Source: Dokdonella_A sp051958935
Lineage (GTDB): Bacteria > Pseudomonadota > Gammaproteobacteria > Xanthomonadales > Rhodanobacteraceae
Direction of reading: 5' to 3'
Length of the DNA: 25,718 nucleotides
Assembly (NCBI RefSeq): GCF_051958935.1
Contig: NZ_JBQCFP010000048.1
Span: forward strand, 1 to 25,718
Part shown: piece after piece, positions 1-8,557 of the stretch
Layout of the letters: each line of letters begins with the position of its first letter
Numbering within the stretch: position 1 is the stretch's first letter
Notes under the pieces: generated by a model
What the model was told of the DNA's origin: nothing
What the model saw: the letters and a program-made list of their open reading frames with translations, nothing else
The model's database searches: none
Translations under genes and position numbers: made by a program

Positions 1-112
1 CTGAAGCCGCCCCTCCGACAAGCGCGCGGCCCACAGCCGGCCGGCTCTGGTGGGATCGGCTTCAGCCGCGATGCGCTTCGTGAAGACATGAGCCCCACGG
101 ACTGCGGGCGGC

Positions 113-1483
113 TCAATCGTTGCCGCTGCCGCCCCCGCTGAGATCGGCGTCGTCGTCTCGGTCGATGCCCGCCCAGTTCATTTCGGGCAGGCCGAGGTAG
201 CGATCGAACAGCATCGGCATGAGGCCCGCGGGCAGGCCCGACTCGCAGTTCCACAGCATGACCGCGCCGAAGCGGTACTTCGGCAGGAACGCGATCATCG
301 CGCGGTAGCCCTGCACGGCGCCGGCGTGGAAGATCAGCGTCTCGCCGGCGTAGTCGTAGATGCGCCAGCCGAGCGCGTACTGAGCTTCCTTCAGGCGTCC
401 GCGCTTCCACGGCGTCGCGCGCAGCTCGCGATCGGTCTCGACGAGGGGTTTGTGCAGGGTGTCGAGCAGCTCCGGCGACAGCACGTTCGGCCGCCCGCCC
501 ATCTGCGCGATCAGCCACTGCTCGATGTCGCGCACGCTCGCATTGACGCCGGCCGCGGGCGCGACGCGGTAGTACGCCTCGTTCGGCACGAACGGCGACC
601 AGCCGGTGCCGGCGTGATGATGCGGGCGCGCCCAGCTCTTGGAGGCCTCGAGCGCATCGCGGCCGTAGGTCGCCGTACTCATGCCGAGCGGATGGAAGAT
701 GCGCTTCTCGACCTGGTGGTAATAGAAATCGCCGGTCGAGGCGAACACGACGTCGCCGATCATGCTGAAGGCGATGTTCTGGTAGCCGTAGCAGGTGCCG
801 ACCGGACAGGCGAGGGGTACTTCCTTGAGGCGGTCGACCAGCAACTCGTACGGTTCGTCCTGCTCGAGCAGGCGGTCGTACGTGTTGTGCGGCAGGCCGA
901 CGCGATGGCTGAGGATGTCTTCCACGGTGAGGCGCTGCGCGCCCTCGACGTCGGCCAGCGTGAACGACGGCAGCGCGTCGGCGACCTTGGTGTCCCAGTG
1001 CAGGCGGCCGTCCTCGACGAGGATGCCGGTGAGTGCCGCCGCGAATGCTTTCGACAGCGAGGCAAGGCGGAACACCGTGTCAGTCGTGACCGGCTCGCCC
1101 GTGCTCCAGTCGGCTGCGCCGATGCCGCGTTCGAGCAGCACCTTGTCGTCCTTGACCACGGCCGCGGCGAGTCCCGCGACGCCGCCGGAGCGCTCGACCT
1201 CGTCGAGCCAGCCGTCGAACTCGCGCGCGATCGCCGGCGCGTCGTGCGAGACCGCGTGCGGATCGACCACGGGGATCGCGATCGCGGGCGGCGCATAGCG
1301 CGTGCGAGTGCCGGGCAGCGCCTTGCGATGGCCGGCCTTCGCGGTGACGCGCTTGGCGGTGGCCGCACTCGCGGGACGAGGAGCGTGCGCCTTCTTCGTC
1401 TTGCCGGCGGCGTGCGCCGAAGCGGAGAGGGCGACTGCGATGGCCGCTACGAGGGTGACCAGAACGCGCGGGGTACTGCTCAA
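113..1483 (-). CDS. Exported serine hydrolase, class C beta-lactamase / penicillin-binding fold
   Basis: The product is 456 aa. A hydrophobic signal peptide spans about residues 7-26 (ending AHAA), followed by a Lys/Ala/Pro-rich linker to about 75, so the enzyme should act in the periplasm or envelope. The catalytic triad motifs of the beta-lactamase (class C, PF00144-like) family are in order: SxxK as S142-L-S-K145, YxN as Y234-Q-N236, and the third motif as H386-A-G388. These identify the fold but not the substrate: esterase, D-aminopeptidase, peptidase and beta-lactamase members all look alike. The start codon is TTG at 1483, chosen because GGAG sits 6 nt before it and the signal peptide begins right there. 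The C-terminus is acidic and Gly-rich (DRDDDADLSGGGSGND). It is divergent from lemA across a 218-nt gap and has no obvious operon partner in the window. Confidence 0.88.
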   Translation of the reverse strand: MSSTPRVLVTLVAAIAVALSASAHAAGKTKKAHAPRPASAATAKRVTAKAGHRKALPGTRTRYAPPAIAIPVVDPHAVSHDAPAIAREFDGWLDEVERSGGVAGLAAAVVKDDKVLLERGIGAADWSTGEPVTTDTVFRLASLSKAFAAALTGILVEDGRLHWDTKVADALPSFTLADVEGAQRLTVEDILSHRVGLPHNTYDRLLEQDEPYELLVDRLKEVPLACPVGTCYGYQNIAFSMIGDVVFASTGDFYYHQVEKRIFHPLGMSTATYGRDALEASKSWARPHHHAGTGWSPFVPNEAYYRVAPAAGVNASVRDIEQWLIAQMGGRPNVLSPELLDTLHKPLVETDRELRATPWKRGRLKEAQYALGWRIYDYAGETLIFHAGAVQGYRAMIAFLPKYRFGAVMLWNCESGLPAGLMPMLFDRYLGLPEMNWAGIDRDDDADLSGGGSGND

Positions 1484-1701
1484 TTCAGACTCCGGGGCCT
1501 CGAACGGCCCTCGTGTTATGCTCGAAACGCCTTGATTCTAGCAGGATATGTGCCGGCGGAACCGAGTACCCCGTTGCATCCCTTGCGCCTTGCGCGGGCG
1601 GCCCCGGTGCCGCCATTGCTGAATGGGGCGCGGGGGCCGCAACGGGTCTGGCGCATGCACGGGTGAAGATCGTTCGCAGCCATCGGAGGGAGTAACGGAG
1701 C

Positions 1702-2289
1702 ATGGGCATGATCATCGTGTTGGTCGTCCTCGTCGGCCTCGCCCTGTACGTCGTCGGGCTCTACAACGGCCTCGTCGGCGGCCGCAACGCCTACAAGAAC
1801 GCGTTCGCCCAGATCGACGTGCAGTTGACGCGCCGCTACGACCTCATCCCGAACCTCGTCGAGACCGCGAAGGGTTACATGAAGCACGAGCGCGAGACGC
1901 TCGAAGCGGTGATCCAGGCGCGCAACGTCGCGATGAGCGGACTCGGAGCCGCGAAGGCGAATCCCGGCGATACGGCCGCGATGCAGCAGCTCGCCGGCGC
2001 GGACAACGCGTTGACGCAGTCGCTCGGGCGCCTGTTCGCGCTGTCCGAGGCGTACCCGGACCTGAAGGCGAACCAGAACATGATGCAGCTCAGCGAAGAG
2101 CTGACCTCCACCGAGAACAAGGTCGCGTTCGCGCGGCAGGCGTACAACGATGCGGTGATGGACTACAACAACCGCGTCGAGATGTTCCCGGGCTCGATCG
2201 TCGCCAACATGTTCGCGTTCCAGCACGCGCAACTGCTCGAAATCGAATCGGAGCAGAAGCGCGAAGTGCCGAAGGTTTCCTTCACCTGA
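1702..2289 (+). CDS. lemA: LemA family protein
   Basis: The product is 195 aa. An N-terminal membrane anchor (about residues 2-22) is followed by the hallmark LemA segment (YNGLVGGRNAYKNAF, then DVQLTRRYDLIPNLV at about 45-60) and a long helical domain with the family's NQNMMQLSEELTSTENKVAF-type stretch. LemA proteins are short helical-bundle membrane proteins with the bulk on the periplasmic side. Their biochemical role is not settled, but they recur next to M48/HtpX-type membrane proteases, as here. A purine-rich GGAGGGAG lies at 1685-1692 and GGAG ends at 1700; ATG 1702 was taken, though ATG 1708 is also possible. The M48 gene starts 53 nt after its stop, so the two are probably co-transcribed. 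Confidence 0.93.
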   Translation: MGMIIVLVVLVGLALYVVGLYNGLVGGRNAYKNAFAQIDVQLTRRYDLIPNLVETAKGYMKHERETLEAVIQARNVAMSGLGAAKANPGDTAAMQQLAGADNALTQSLGRLFALSEAYPDLKANQNMMQLSEELTSTENKVAFARQAYNDAVMDYNNRVEMFPGSIVANMFAFQHAQLLEIESEQKREVPKVSFT

Positions 2290-2342
2290 TGCGGGCGGGC
2301 CCCGCGCGCGCATGCCTCGCGCGCAGTCGCGGCGTTCGCGCG

Positions 2343-4268
2343 ATGAATTTCTTCGCCCACCAGGACCAGGCGCGCCGGCAGACGCGCCGCATGGTCGCGA
2401 TGTTCGCGCTCGCCGTCGTCGCGATCGTCGTGGTGATCGACCTCGTCGTCGTGATCGGGCTCGGGCACGGGCGGGCATCGCCGGGCGGCATCGCGTTCAT
2501 CAGCCTGCTCGTGCTCGCCGTGATCGCGTCGGGCTCGATGTACCGCATCGCGACGTTGCGCGGTGGCGGTGCCGCCGTCGCCGCGCAGCTCGGCGCGCGC
2601 GAGGTGCCCCACGACACCGGCGAGTTCGCCTACCGGCGCCTGCGCAACGTCGTCGAGGAGATCGCGATCGCCGCCGGCGTGCCTGTACCACAGGTGTTCG
2701 TGCTCGAGGACGAGGCGGGCATCAACGCGTTCGCGGCCGGTTACGCGCCGGCCGATGCGGCGATCACCGTCACGCGCGGCGCGCTAGACAAGCTCACGCG
2801 CGAGGAGCTGCAGGGCGTGATCGGTCACGAGTTCAGCCACGTGCTGAACGGCGACATGCGCCTCAACATCCGTCTCGTCGGCGTCGTGTTCGGCATCCTC
2901 GTCGTGTCGGTGATCGGCCGCAAGATCGCCGAGGGCGCCGGTCGTGGCGGGCGCGATTCGAGCGGTGCGGTCATGTTCGGCCTCGCCCTCGCCGTGGCGG
3001 GCTATGTCGGCGTGGTGTTCGGACGCATCCTCAAGGCATCGATCTCGCGCCAGCGCGAGTTCCTCGCCGATGCGTCGGCGGTACAGTTCACGCGCCAGAC
3101 CGAAGGCATCGCCGGTGCTCTCAAGAAGATCGGCGCGCTCGCCGAAGGCTCCATGCTCGACAACGCGGGCAAGGAAGAGGTCACGCACATGCTGTTCGGC
3201 GACGGCGTCGGCTACTCCGCGCTGTTCGCCACGCATCCGCCGCTCGAACAGCGCATCCGCCGGCTCGATCCGTCGTTCCGCAAGGACGAGCTGCGGGCGA
3301 TCGCAACCGCGTGGGCGCGACCGACGCGGGTCGGCGATGTCGATGCGCCGGGCGTGTCGATCGGCGGTTTCGCACCCGCCGGCGGCCTCGCGGCGAAACC
3401 ATCGCGCGCGCGAGACGGCGCGTCGCTGCCGGCGGCGCAGGCGGAACTGCGCATCGCACCCGCCAGTGTCGTGCGCCAGGTCGGCAATCCCGGCAACGAC
3501 GATCGCGGCGCGGCGCGCACGCTGCGCAAGGAGATCCCCGAGCGCCTGCGCATCGCTGCGGCGGACGCCTCGCAGGCGATGCCGCTGCTGTACGCGCTCG
3601 TCCTCAACGACGATGCCGGCGTGCGCGCCCGCCAGCTCGAGCTCGTCGCGCGCCGCGTCGATGCGGGCAATGCCGCGCTCGCGGAGGAACTCGGCCGCGC
3701 GATCGCCGGGCTGCATCCGATGCAGCGCCTGCCGCTCGCCGCGCTCGCAGTCCCGGCGCTGCGGCGGCGCCCTCGCGCCCGGCTCGAGGCCTTCGTCGCC
3801 GCGCTCGGCGAACTCGTCGCCGCCGATGGCGAGGTCACGCTCGCCGAGTATTGCCTCGCGCGACTGGTCCGCCTGCAGGTCGCCGATGCGCTCGATCCGG
3901 CGGCGACGCGCATCCTCGGCCGCCTCAAGCTCACCGACGTCGCGGCGGAATTGAAGGACGTGCTCGCGATCGTCGCTCGGTACGGCCATGACGACGAGGC
4001 GGCCGCGCAGCGCGCCTATGCGCTCGGCCTCGCCGACGTACTGCCGTCCGCGACGATCGCCTACGCGCCGCCGTCGGCATGGATGGAAGCACTCGACCGC
4101 GCGCTGCCGAAGCTCGACCGGCTAGGCGCGGCGGGCAAGGAACTCGTCGTCGCCGCGCTCGCGCGCGCGATCAGTGCCGACGGTGCGGTGTGCGTCGCCG
4201 AAGCGGAATTGCTGCGCACGATCTGCGCCGCGCTGCATTGCCCGTTGCCGCCGCTGCTGCAGGAGTGA
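2343..4268 (+). CDS. M48-family membrane metalloprotease with C-terminal TerB-like region
   Basis: The product is 641 aa. Two transmembrane helices lie near the N-terminus (about 18-42 and 50-66). The zinc site HExxH is H162-E163-F-S-H166, with the likely third ligand E239 in REFLADASA, and a second pair of hydrophobic helices lies between them (about 176-192 and 208-230). This is the HtpX/Ste24 plan, so it should cleave membrane or misfolded envelope proteins from the inner membrane. It is about twice HtpX length. After a linker (about 335-400) the C-terminal 250 residues contain ADGEVTLAEYCLARL and ADGAVCVAEAELL, which resemble the acidic metal-binding helices of TerB-like domains. Start ATG 2343 is set by the protein; no strong Shine-Dalgarno precedes it, suggesting coupling to lemA. 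Protease identity is firm; the TerB assignment is by eye. Confidence 0.9.
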   Translation: MNFFAHQDQARRQTRRMVAMFALAVVAIVVVIDLVVVIGLGHGRASPGGIAFISLLVLAVIASGSMYRIATLRGGGAAVAAQLGAREVPHDTGEFAYRRLRNVVEEIAIAAGVPVPQVFVLEDEAGINAFAAGYAPADAAITVTRGALDKLTREELQGVIGHEFSHVLNGDMRLNIRLVGVVFGILVVSVIGRKIAEGAGRGGRDSSGAVMFGLALAVAGYVGVVFGRILKASISRQREFLADASAVQFTRQTEGIAGALKKIGALAEGSMLDNAGKEEVTHMLFGDGVGYSALFATHPPLEQRIRRLDPSFRKDELRAIATAWARPTRVGDVDAPGVSIGGFAPAGGLAAKPSRARDGASLPAAQAELRIAPASVVRQVGNPGNDDRGAARTLRKEIPERLRIAAADASQAMPLLYALVLNDDAGVRARQLELVARRVDAGNAALAEELGRAIAGLHPMQRLPLAALAVPALRRRPRARLEAFVAALGELVAADGEVTLAEYCLARLVRLQVADALDPAATRILGRLKLTDVAAELKDVLAIVARYGHDDEAAAQRAYALGLADVLPSATIAYAPPSAWMEALDRALPKLDRLGAAGKELVVAALARAISADGAVCVAEAELLRTICAALHCPLPPLLQE

Positions 4269-4332
4269 CCTCTGCCGCCTGACTTTTCGTACGAAGCGGC
4301 GTAACGTGGCGTTCCGCGCGGATCGCGATGTT

Positions 4333-4346
4333 GCAGCAATTGCTGC
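4333..4346. promoter_or_regulatory. 14-bp perfect palindrome, candidate operator
   Basis: GCAGCAATTGCTGC is its own reverse complement and lies 53 nt before the start of the winged-helix regulator, in the 130-nt gap after the protease gene. Its position suits a transcription-factor site, possibly for autoregulation by the downstream gene. No supporting copies were found in the window. Confidence 0.35.
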
Positions 4347-4398
4347 GCGGCGTCGCGACTTCCGGTTTCGACACGAATGTTCTGGTAGAACTCGCGCC

Positions 4399-6612
4399 AT
4401 GAACCTGCACGTATCGCCGCAACGAGCGACGGACCAGCTGCTGACGCAGCCGAATCTGCGCCTGCGCGTGGGCGATCACGTCGTCGACGTCGGCGCGCTG
4501 CGCGTCGTCACGCGCCCGGAGTTGCCGCGCCTCACCGGCAAGGCGGTCGCGGTGCTCATCGAACTCGTGCGCCACGCGGGCGCCACGGTCACGCGCGACG
4601 AATTGCTCGATCGCGTGTGGACTGGCCGCCTCACGACGCCCGACGTGCTGAACCAGGCGATCAAGGAACTGCGCCGCGCCTTCGGCGATGACCGCAAGCC
4701 GCCGCAGTACATCGAGACGATCCCCAAGGTCGGCTACCGGCTCGTCGCCACCGTGCTCGTGCTCGATGGTCCTGCGGGCGGCGTGTTCGTCGAGGCGCCG
4801 GACGACGCTGCGGGCAGCGACGTCGTCGGCGGCGCACCGATTCCGGCAGCCCTGCCGCTCCTGCAACCGCAGGCGCCGCGCAGTGCGCTCCTGCTCGCCG
4901 CCGCGATCGCGGCACTCGCCGCTCTCGCCGGCGCGCTCGCCTGGTGGCTCGCACCGTCGGCGCGGCCGACCTGGCGCGTCGAGGACGTGCATGCGCTCAC
5001 GTCCGACCCTGGCTCGGAGTACCGCCCGCATCTCTCGCCGGATGGCACGCGCGTCGCGTTCTCGGTGTTCGATCCCGAGAGCAGGTTCGAACGTCTCGTC
5101 GTGCGGTCGGTCGAACCGTCGCGCACGATCCGCCTCACGAGCACGGGCACAGCGATCGAAGGCCTGCCGATGTGGTCGCCCGACGGCACGCGCATCGCGT
5201 TCGAGCGCCTCGGCGTCGGTTACTGCGAGATGTTCGTCGTACCGAGTCTCGGCGGCAACGAACGCCGCATCGGCCCGTGCCAGGACTACAACTTCAACCT
5301 CTTCGACTGGACGCCCGACAGCCGCAGCCTGATCTTCGCCGTGCGGCCCGATCCCGCGCAGCGGGCGCTCGCGCTCGCGCTGTGGAACCTCGACAGCGGC
5401 GAGACGCATCGCCTCGACTATGCGCGCTCCGCCGACGACGAGGACATCGACGCGCACTACTCGCCGGATGGCCGCCTGATCGCATTCCGCCGCGGCCTTT
5501 CGCCGTACAGCGACATCTGGGTCATGCGTGCCGACGGCAGCGACGTGCACCGCGTCACGCAGGTGTCGGCGAGCATCCGCGGCCACGCGTGGACGTCCGA
5601 CAGCCGCAGCATCGTGTTCTCCTCGACCTGGTCGGGTTCGCCGGCGATGTACGTGGTCGACGTCGACAGCGGCGAGTTGCAGCCGCTCGGCGTCGGCAAG
5701 GCGCAGTTCCCGCACGCTTCGCGCAGCGGCGACATGGTCGTCTACGAACTCACGCGCACGCAGGATCGCCTGAAGCTCCTGCCGATCGGCGATGCCGCAG
5801 GCATGCGCGTGCTGTCGCCCTCGACCGGCAGCGACTACGCGCCTGCATTGTCCCCGGATGCGAGCCGGGTCGTGTTTTCGTCCGACCGCAGCGGCCAGTT
5901 GCAACTGTGGTTGCACGACCTCGCCGCGAAGACGACCGTGCAGCTCACCGACGACGTCGCCAAGCCGGTGCTGTTCGCGCGCTGGAGCATCGACGGCGAC
6001 CGCGTCGTCGCCGTGCAGCGCGAAGGCGCGCGCCGCCGCCTCGTCGAGATCGATCTCGCCAGCCACCGCCAGCGCGTGTTGTCGCGGCCCGACGACGTGG
6101 TCATGTTCGGCGACTACGACGTCGAACCCGAGAGCTATCTCGTCGCGGTGCACGGCGCGGGACGCAGTTCGAAACTGCTGCGCATCGAGCATGCGGGCAC
6201 CCCGCAGGAGGCGCGCAGCGTGCTCGTCGAGGGCGTCGAGCAGGCACAGGTCGATGCACAGGCGCGCGCGCTCTACTACACCGCCGCAGGCGTGCCGGGG
6301 CTGATGCGGCGGGAACTCGATGGCGGCGCCGAGCGACTCGTCACGCGGGCGATCGGCCCCGATCTCGGCAGCGGCTGGCGCGTCGTCGACGGCCACATCT
6401 GGTACTTCGCCGAGCTCGGCATCCGCAGCGCAGCGCTGCACGAACTCGATCCGGCGACCGGCGCGGATCGACTCGTCACGCGCCTGGACCTGCTCATCGG
6501 CGACGTGAGTTTCAGCGTGATGCCCGGCGGCGATGCGATCCTGTTCGCGCCGGTCGACATCGAAGACACCGACATCGGCGCGCTCCGCCTCGTGCGTACG
6601 GACAGGCGCTGA
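4399..6612 (+). CDS. Membrane-anchored winged-helix regulator with TolB-like beta-propeller
   Basis: The product is 737 aa. Residues about 20-120 form an OmpR/PhoB-type winged-helix DNA-binding domain: LTGKAVAVLIELVRHAG, the recognition-helix stretch DVLNQAIKELRRAFGD, and the wing YIETIPKVGYRLVA. A proline/alanine linker leads to one transmembrane helix (about 162-184). The remaining 550 residues carry repeated SPDGTRVAF / SPDGTRIAF / SPDGRLIAF motifs, typical of TolB/WD40-like propeller blades, and would lie in the periplasm. The layout is CadC-like: a membrane-bound transcription factor whose outer domain senses something and whose cytoplasmic domain binds DNA. There is no receiver domain or phospho-acceptor. 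The ligand and targets cannot be read from sequence. It probably has its own promoter in the 130-nt gap upstream and ends at the terminator at 6757-6799. Confidence 0.9.
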   Translation: MNLHVSPQRATDQLLTQPNLRLRVGDHVVDVGALRVVTRPELPRLTGKAVAVLIELVRHAGATVTRDELLDRVWTGRLTTPDVLNQAIKELRRAFGDDRKPPQYIETIPKVGYRLVATVLVLDGPAGGVFVEAPDDAAGSDVVGGAPIPAALPLLQPQAPRSALLLAAAIAALAALAGALAWWLAPSARPTWRVEDVHALTSDPGSEYRPHLSPDGTRVAFSVFDPESRFERLVVRSVEPSRTIRLTSTGTAIEGLPMWSPDGTRIAFERLGVGYCEMFVVPSLGGNERRIGPCQDYNFNLFDWTPDSRSLIFAVRPDPAQRALALALWNLDSGETHRLDYARSADDEDIDAHYSPDGRLIAFRRGLSPYSDIWVMRADGSDVHRVTQVSASIRGHAWTSDSRSIVFSSTWSGSPAMYVVDVDSGELQPLGVGKAQFPHASRSGDMVVYELTRTQDRLKLLPIGDAAGMRVLSPSTGSDYAPALSPDASRVVFSSDRSGQLQLWLHDLAAKTTVQLTDDVAKPVLFARWSIDGDRVVAVQREGARRRLVEIDLASHRQRVLSRPDDVVMFGDYDVEPESYLVAVHGAGRSSKLLRIEHAGTPQEARSVLVEGVEQAQVDAQARALYYTAAGVPGLMRRELDGGAERLVTRAIGPDLGSGWRVVDGHIWYFAELGIRSAALHELDPATGADRLVTRLDLLIGDVSFSVMPGGDAILFAPVDIEDTDIGALRLVRTDRR

Positions 6613-6756
6613 CACGCGCGCGGTGCGCGCACGCGAACACGCAATTTCCGTCACCCGCGTCGTTTCTTCGCGCAACCTCGCCCTGCGCGCCGCGCGGGAT
6701 ACTGGCGCCGCCCGCCAACGGGCAGATGTGTCACAGCATCGATGTGCGAAACCCTC

Positions 6757-6799
6757 GGCGGGACACCGGGTTCGGGACCTTGGTGCCCGCCCTTTTTTT
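6757..6799 (+). terminator. Rho-independent terminator after the winged-helix regulator
   Basis: The stem is GGCGGG-(A bulge)-CACC pairing with GGTG-CCCGCC (6757-6767 with 6782-6791), a 10-bp stem with one bulge, followed by seven Ts at 6793-6799. It lies 145 nt downstream of the stop at 6612. Confidence 0.8.
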
Positions 6800-6872
6800 G
6801 TCCTGGTCGGCACGCCCGCGTTTGTCGAACGGGGCTTGGACGCCTTGCTCAGTCCTCGACACGTAGCGCTGG

Positions 6873-7145
6873 ATTCCGGCTTCCGCCGGAATGACGGTGT
6901 TCTTCTTTTGCCCGATGCGTTCTCCCCGGGCCCGTGCCCGCGACACCCGCTCGTCGACACGGCGAAAGCCGGGACCCCGCGTCTCGGGCTTCGACGCGGA
7001 GAGATGGATTCCGGCTTTCGCCGGAATGACCGCCTTCCTTTCTCGATGCGGTCTCCCGTCTCTGTGCTCGCGAAACCTGCGCGTCGTGCCGTCGAAAGCC
7101 GGGACCCAGCGTCTTCCGCTTCGACACGGTCCCGGCTTTCGCCGG
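6873..7145. repeat. Three hairpin repeat units (CCGGC-TTTC-GCCGG type)
   Basis: Unit 1 (6873-6892) is ATTCCGGC-TTCC-GCCGGAAT. Unit 2 (7008-7027) is ATTCCGGC-TTTC-GCCGGAAT. Unit 3 (7132-7145) keeps only CCGGC-TTTC-GCCGG. Between them the 14-mer GAAAGCCGGGACCC occurs twice exactly (6964-6977, 7094-7107), so the larger unit alternates the two orientations of the same core with a period of about 130 nt. Elements of this look are common intergenic repeats in proteobacteria. They occupy most of the 816-nt gene-free stretch 6613-7428; long reading frames here are by-products of base composition. Confidence 0.8.
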
Positions 7146-7248
7146 CATGAGGCCCTTGCACGCGCGTATTCCAGTCCACGCAGCCGAGCAGAGGAGCACG
7201 AAGCGCCCTCACGGTCGCCTGCGTTTACAAAGCGACCAAAAGTAGTAG

Positions 7249-7276
7249 TATCGACGTACGACGATATTCGTATAAA
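7249..7276 (+). promoter_or_regulatory. Candidate operator and -10 box in an AT-rich island upstream of the AraC-type gene
   Basis: TATCGACGTACGACGATA (7249-7266) is an 18-bp palindrome with a single mismatched pair. TATAAA follows at 7271-7276. The local base composition is far more AT-rich than the surroundings, as expected of a promoter. This leaves a leader of about 145 nt before the regulator gene. AraC proteins usually bind direct repeats, so the palindrome may belong to a different, dimeric regulator. Confidence 0.45.
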
Positions 7277-7428
7277 GGACTGGGGAGCGAGCTCGAGTCG
7301 CCTACGTTGCCGGCGCAACCCTTTGAACTCCAAAGAATTCACCGATACATCCCGAAGATTTCGCAGCGATTTCATGCGCATCTCCTGACGAACCGGAGCG
7401 TGGCGCATAGACAGGAACCCGACACATC

Positions 7429-8316
7429 ATGAGTGGAGGTCGCGTGCACATCGTCAATCAACTGCTCAGTCACGGCGCGAGCCTGGACCTGAATGCGAAG
7501 GCGACCAACGGGAGCGGCGAGCTCGCGCTCAGCGTCGTCGTCGGCGGCGGCCGCGGCTGCGTGCTCAAGGCCGATGCGCCGGTCGCCGGTATCTGGATTC
7601 CATTGCGCGGCCGGCTGCAGCTCGGCAGCGGCAGCGAGGCGTTGCTGATGCCGGGGGAGGCGCGCGTCACCGAAGCCGACACGCGCCTGCATGCGGTGGG
7701 TCGCGGCAATGCCGTCTGGGTCGCGCTGCTCGGCACCTTGCCGGCGTGGCGCCAGGTATTGCACGGCCAGCTCGGTGTACCGGCGCCCGACGCAATCCTC
7801 ATGCCTGCACGCCACGCGGCCGATCGTGAGCTCAGACGCGCTGCGCTCGCCCTCGCACGCGCGGCTCGGAAGGACGATGCCGCTGCCGCCTGCGAAGCGC
7901 TGATCGACCGCATCGTCGTGCTGCAGGCGGGCTTCGCGCAGGCGATCGCGCGCTGCCCCGGGCGCACGTATGCGCAGCGGCGCCAGGTGTTCATGCGCCT
8001 GCAGCGGGTGCGCAACTACCTCGCGGCGAATTGCCATCTCGACATCGACAACGACAGCCTCGCGCGCATGGCGAACTATTCGCCGTGGCACTTCATCCGC
8101 GCGTTCCGCGCCGCGTACGAAGAGACGCCACACGCGTTCCTCGTGCGCCAGCGCCTCGAGCGCGCGCGCCGCCTGCTGCGCGCCAGTCCCCTCGCCATCG
8201 CCGAGATCGCGCTGGAAAGCGGCTTCGAGAATCGAAGCGCGTTCTCGCGCCTGTTCCGCCAGCGCTTCGGCACGACCGCAGGCGCGTTGCGTCGCCAGGC
8301 CGGCGGCCACTGCTGA
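7429..8316 (+). CDS. AraC-family transcriptional regulator
   Basis: The product is 295 aa from ATG 7429. The last 100 residues are the twin helix-turn-helix DNA-binding domain of the AraC/XylS family: the first HTH is around DNDSLARMANYSPWHFIRAF, then the linker helix LERARRLLRASP, and the second HTH is around AIAEIALESGFENRSAFSRL, ending FRQRFGTTAGALRR. The N-terminal 180 residues look like a cupin-type effector domain, but no ligand can be named. GTG 7444 is an equally good start: GGAGG at 7435-7439 lies 4 nt before it, while ATG 7429 has only a weak AGGA 12 nt upstream. It stands 241 nt ahead of a TonB-dependent receptor on the same strand and is the obvious candidate to control it. Confidence 0.9.
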   Translation: MSGGRVHIVNQLLSHGASLDLNAKATNGSGELALSVVVGGGRGCVLKADAPVAGIWIPLRGRLQLGSGSEALLMPGEARVTEADTRLHAVGRGNAVWVALLGTLPAWRQVLHGQLGVPAPDAILMPARHAADRELRRAALALARAARKDDAAAACEALIDRIVVLQAGFAQAIARCPGRTYAQRRQVFMRLQRVRNYLAANCHLDIDNDSLARMANYSPWHFIRAFRAAYEETPHAFLVRQRLERARRLLRASPLAIAEIALESGFENRSAFSRLFRQRFGTTAGALRRQAGGHC

Positions 8317-8350
8317 TCGCGACGCGTCGCGTCGCTGATCGAGAGAGATT

Positions 8351-8388
8351 GCGGTCGCTCCGCTGCACCCGCGCAGCGGATCGACCGC
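8351..8388 (+). terminator. Long stem-loop between the AraC-type gene and the receptor gene
   Basis: GCGGTCG-C-TCCGCTGC pairs with GCAGCGGA-T-CGACCGC across an ACCCGC loop, giving 15 pairs with one mismatch. No T-run follows, so it is a weak or Rho-assisted terminator, or an RNA-stabilising structure. A separate 14-bp perfect palindrome, CGCGACGCGTCGCG, overlaps the AraC gene's end at 8318-8331, flanked by two copies of GCTGATCG. Confidence 0.5.
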
Positions 8389-8557
8389 GCGCGTGCGCCT
8401 TCGCGAAGGCCATTTCCGCGCGTCAATCCAACACGCACTTCCAGCAACGCGGCGCGGCCGCCCACGGCAACGTCGCTCCTTCACGGGTTTTTAAGGTTGG
8501 CCCCGGAAGGCGCCGCGCGTTGCGGTGCCTCTTCTGCTTCACGACGGGAGAATAACC

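Noticed and set aside
1..65. 9-bp inverted repeat CTGAAGCCG / CGGCTTCAG at the window edge
   Set aside because: The arms are 47 nt apart with no T-run or partner feature visible. Chance is likely in this composition.
4171..7212. A 1013-codon open frame on the minus strand opposite the winged-helix regulator
   Set aside because: It is antisense to a gene with clear domains, has Arg/Ala/Asp-rich low-information sequence, and runs through the terminator and repeat region. It is a product of GC-rich codon bias.
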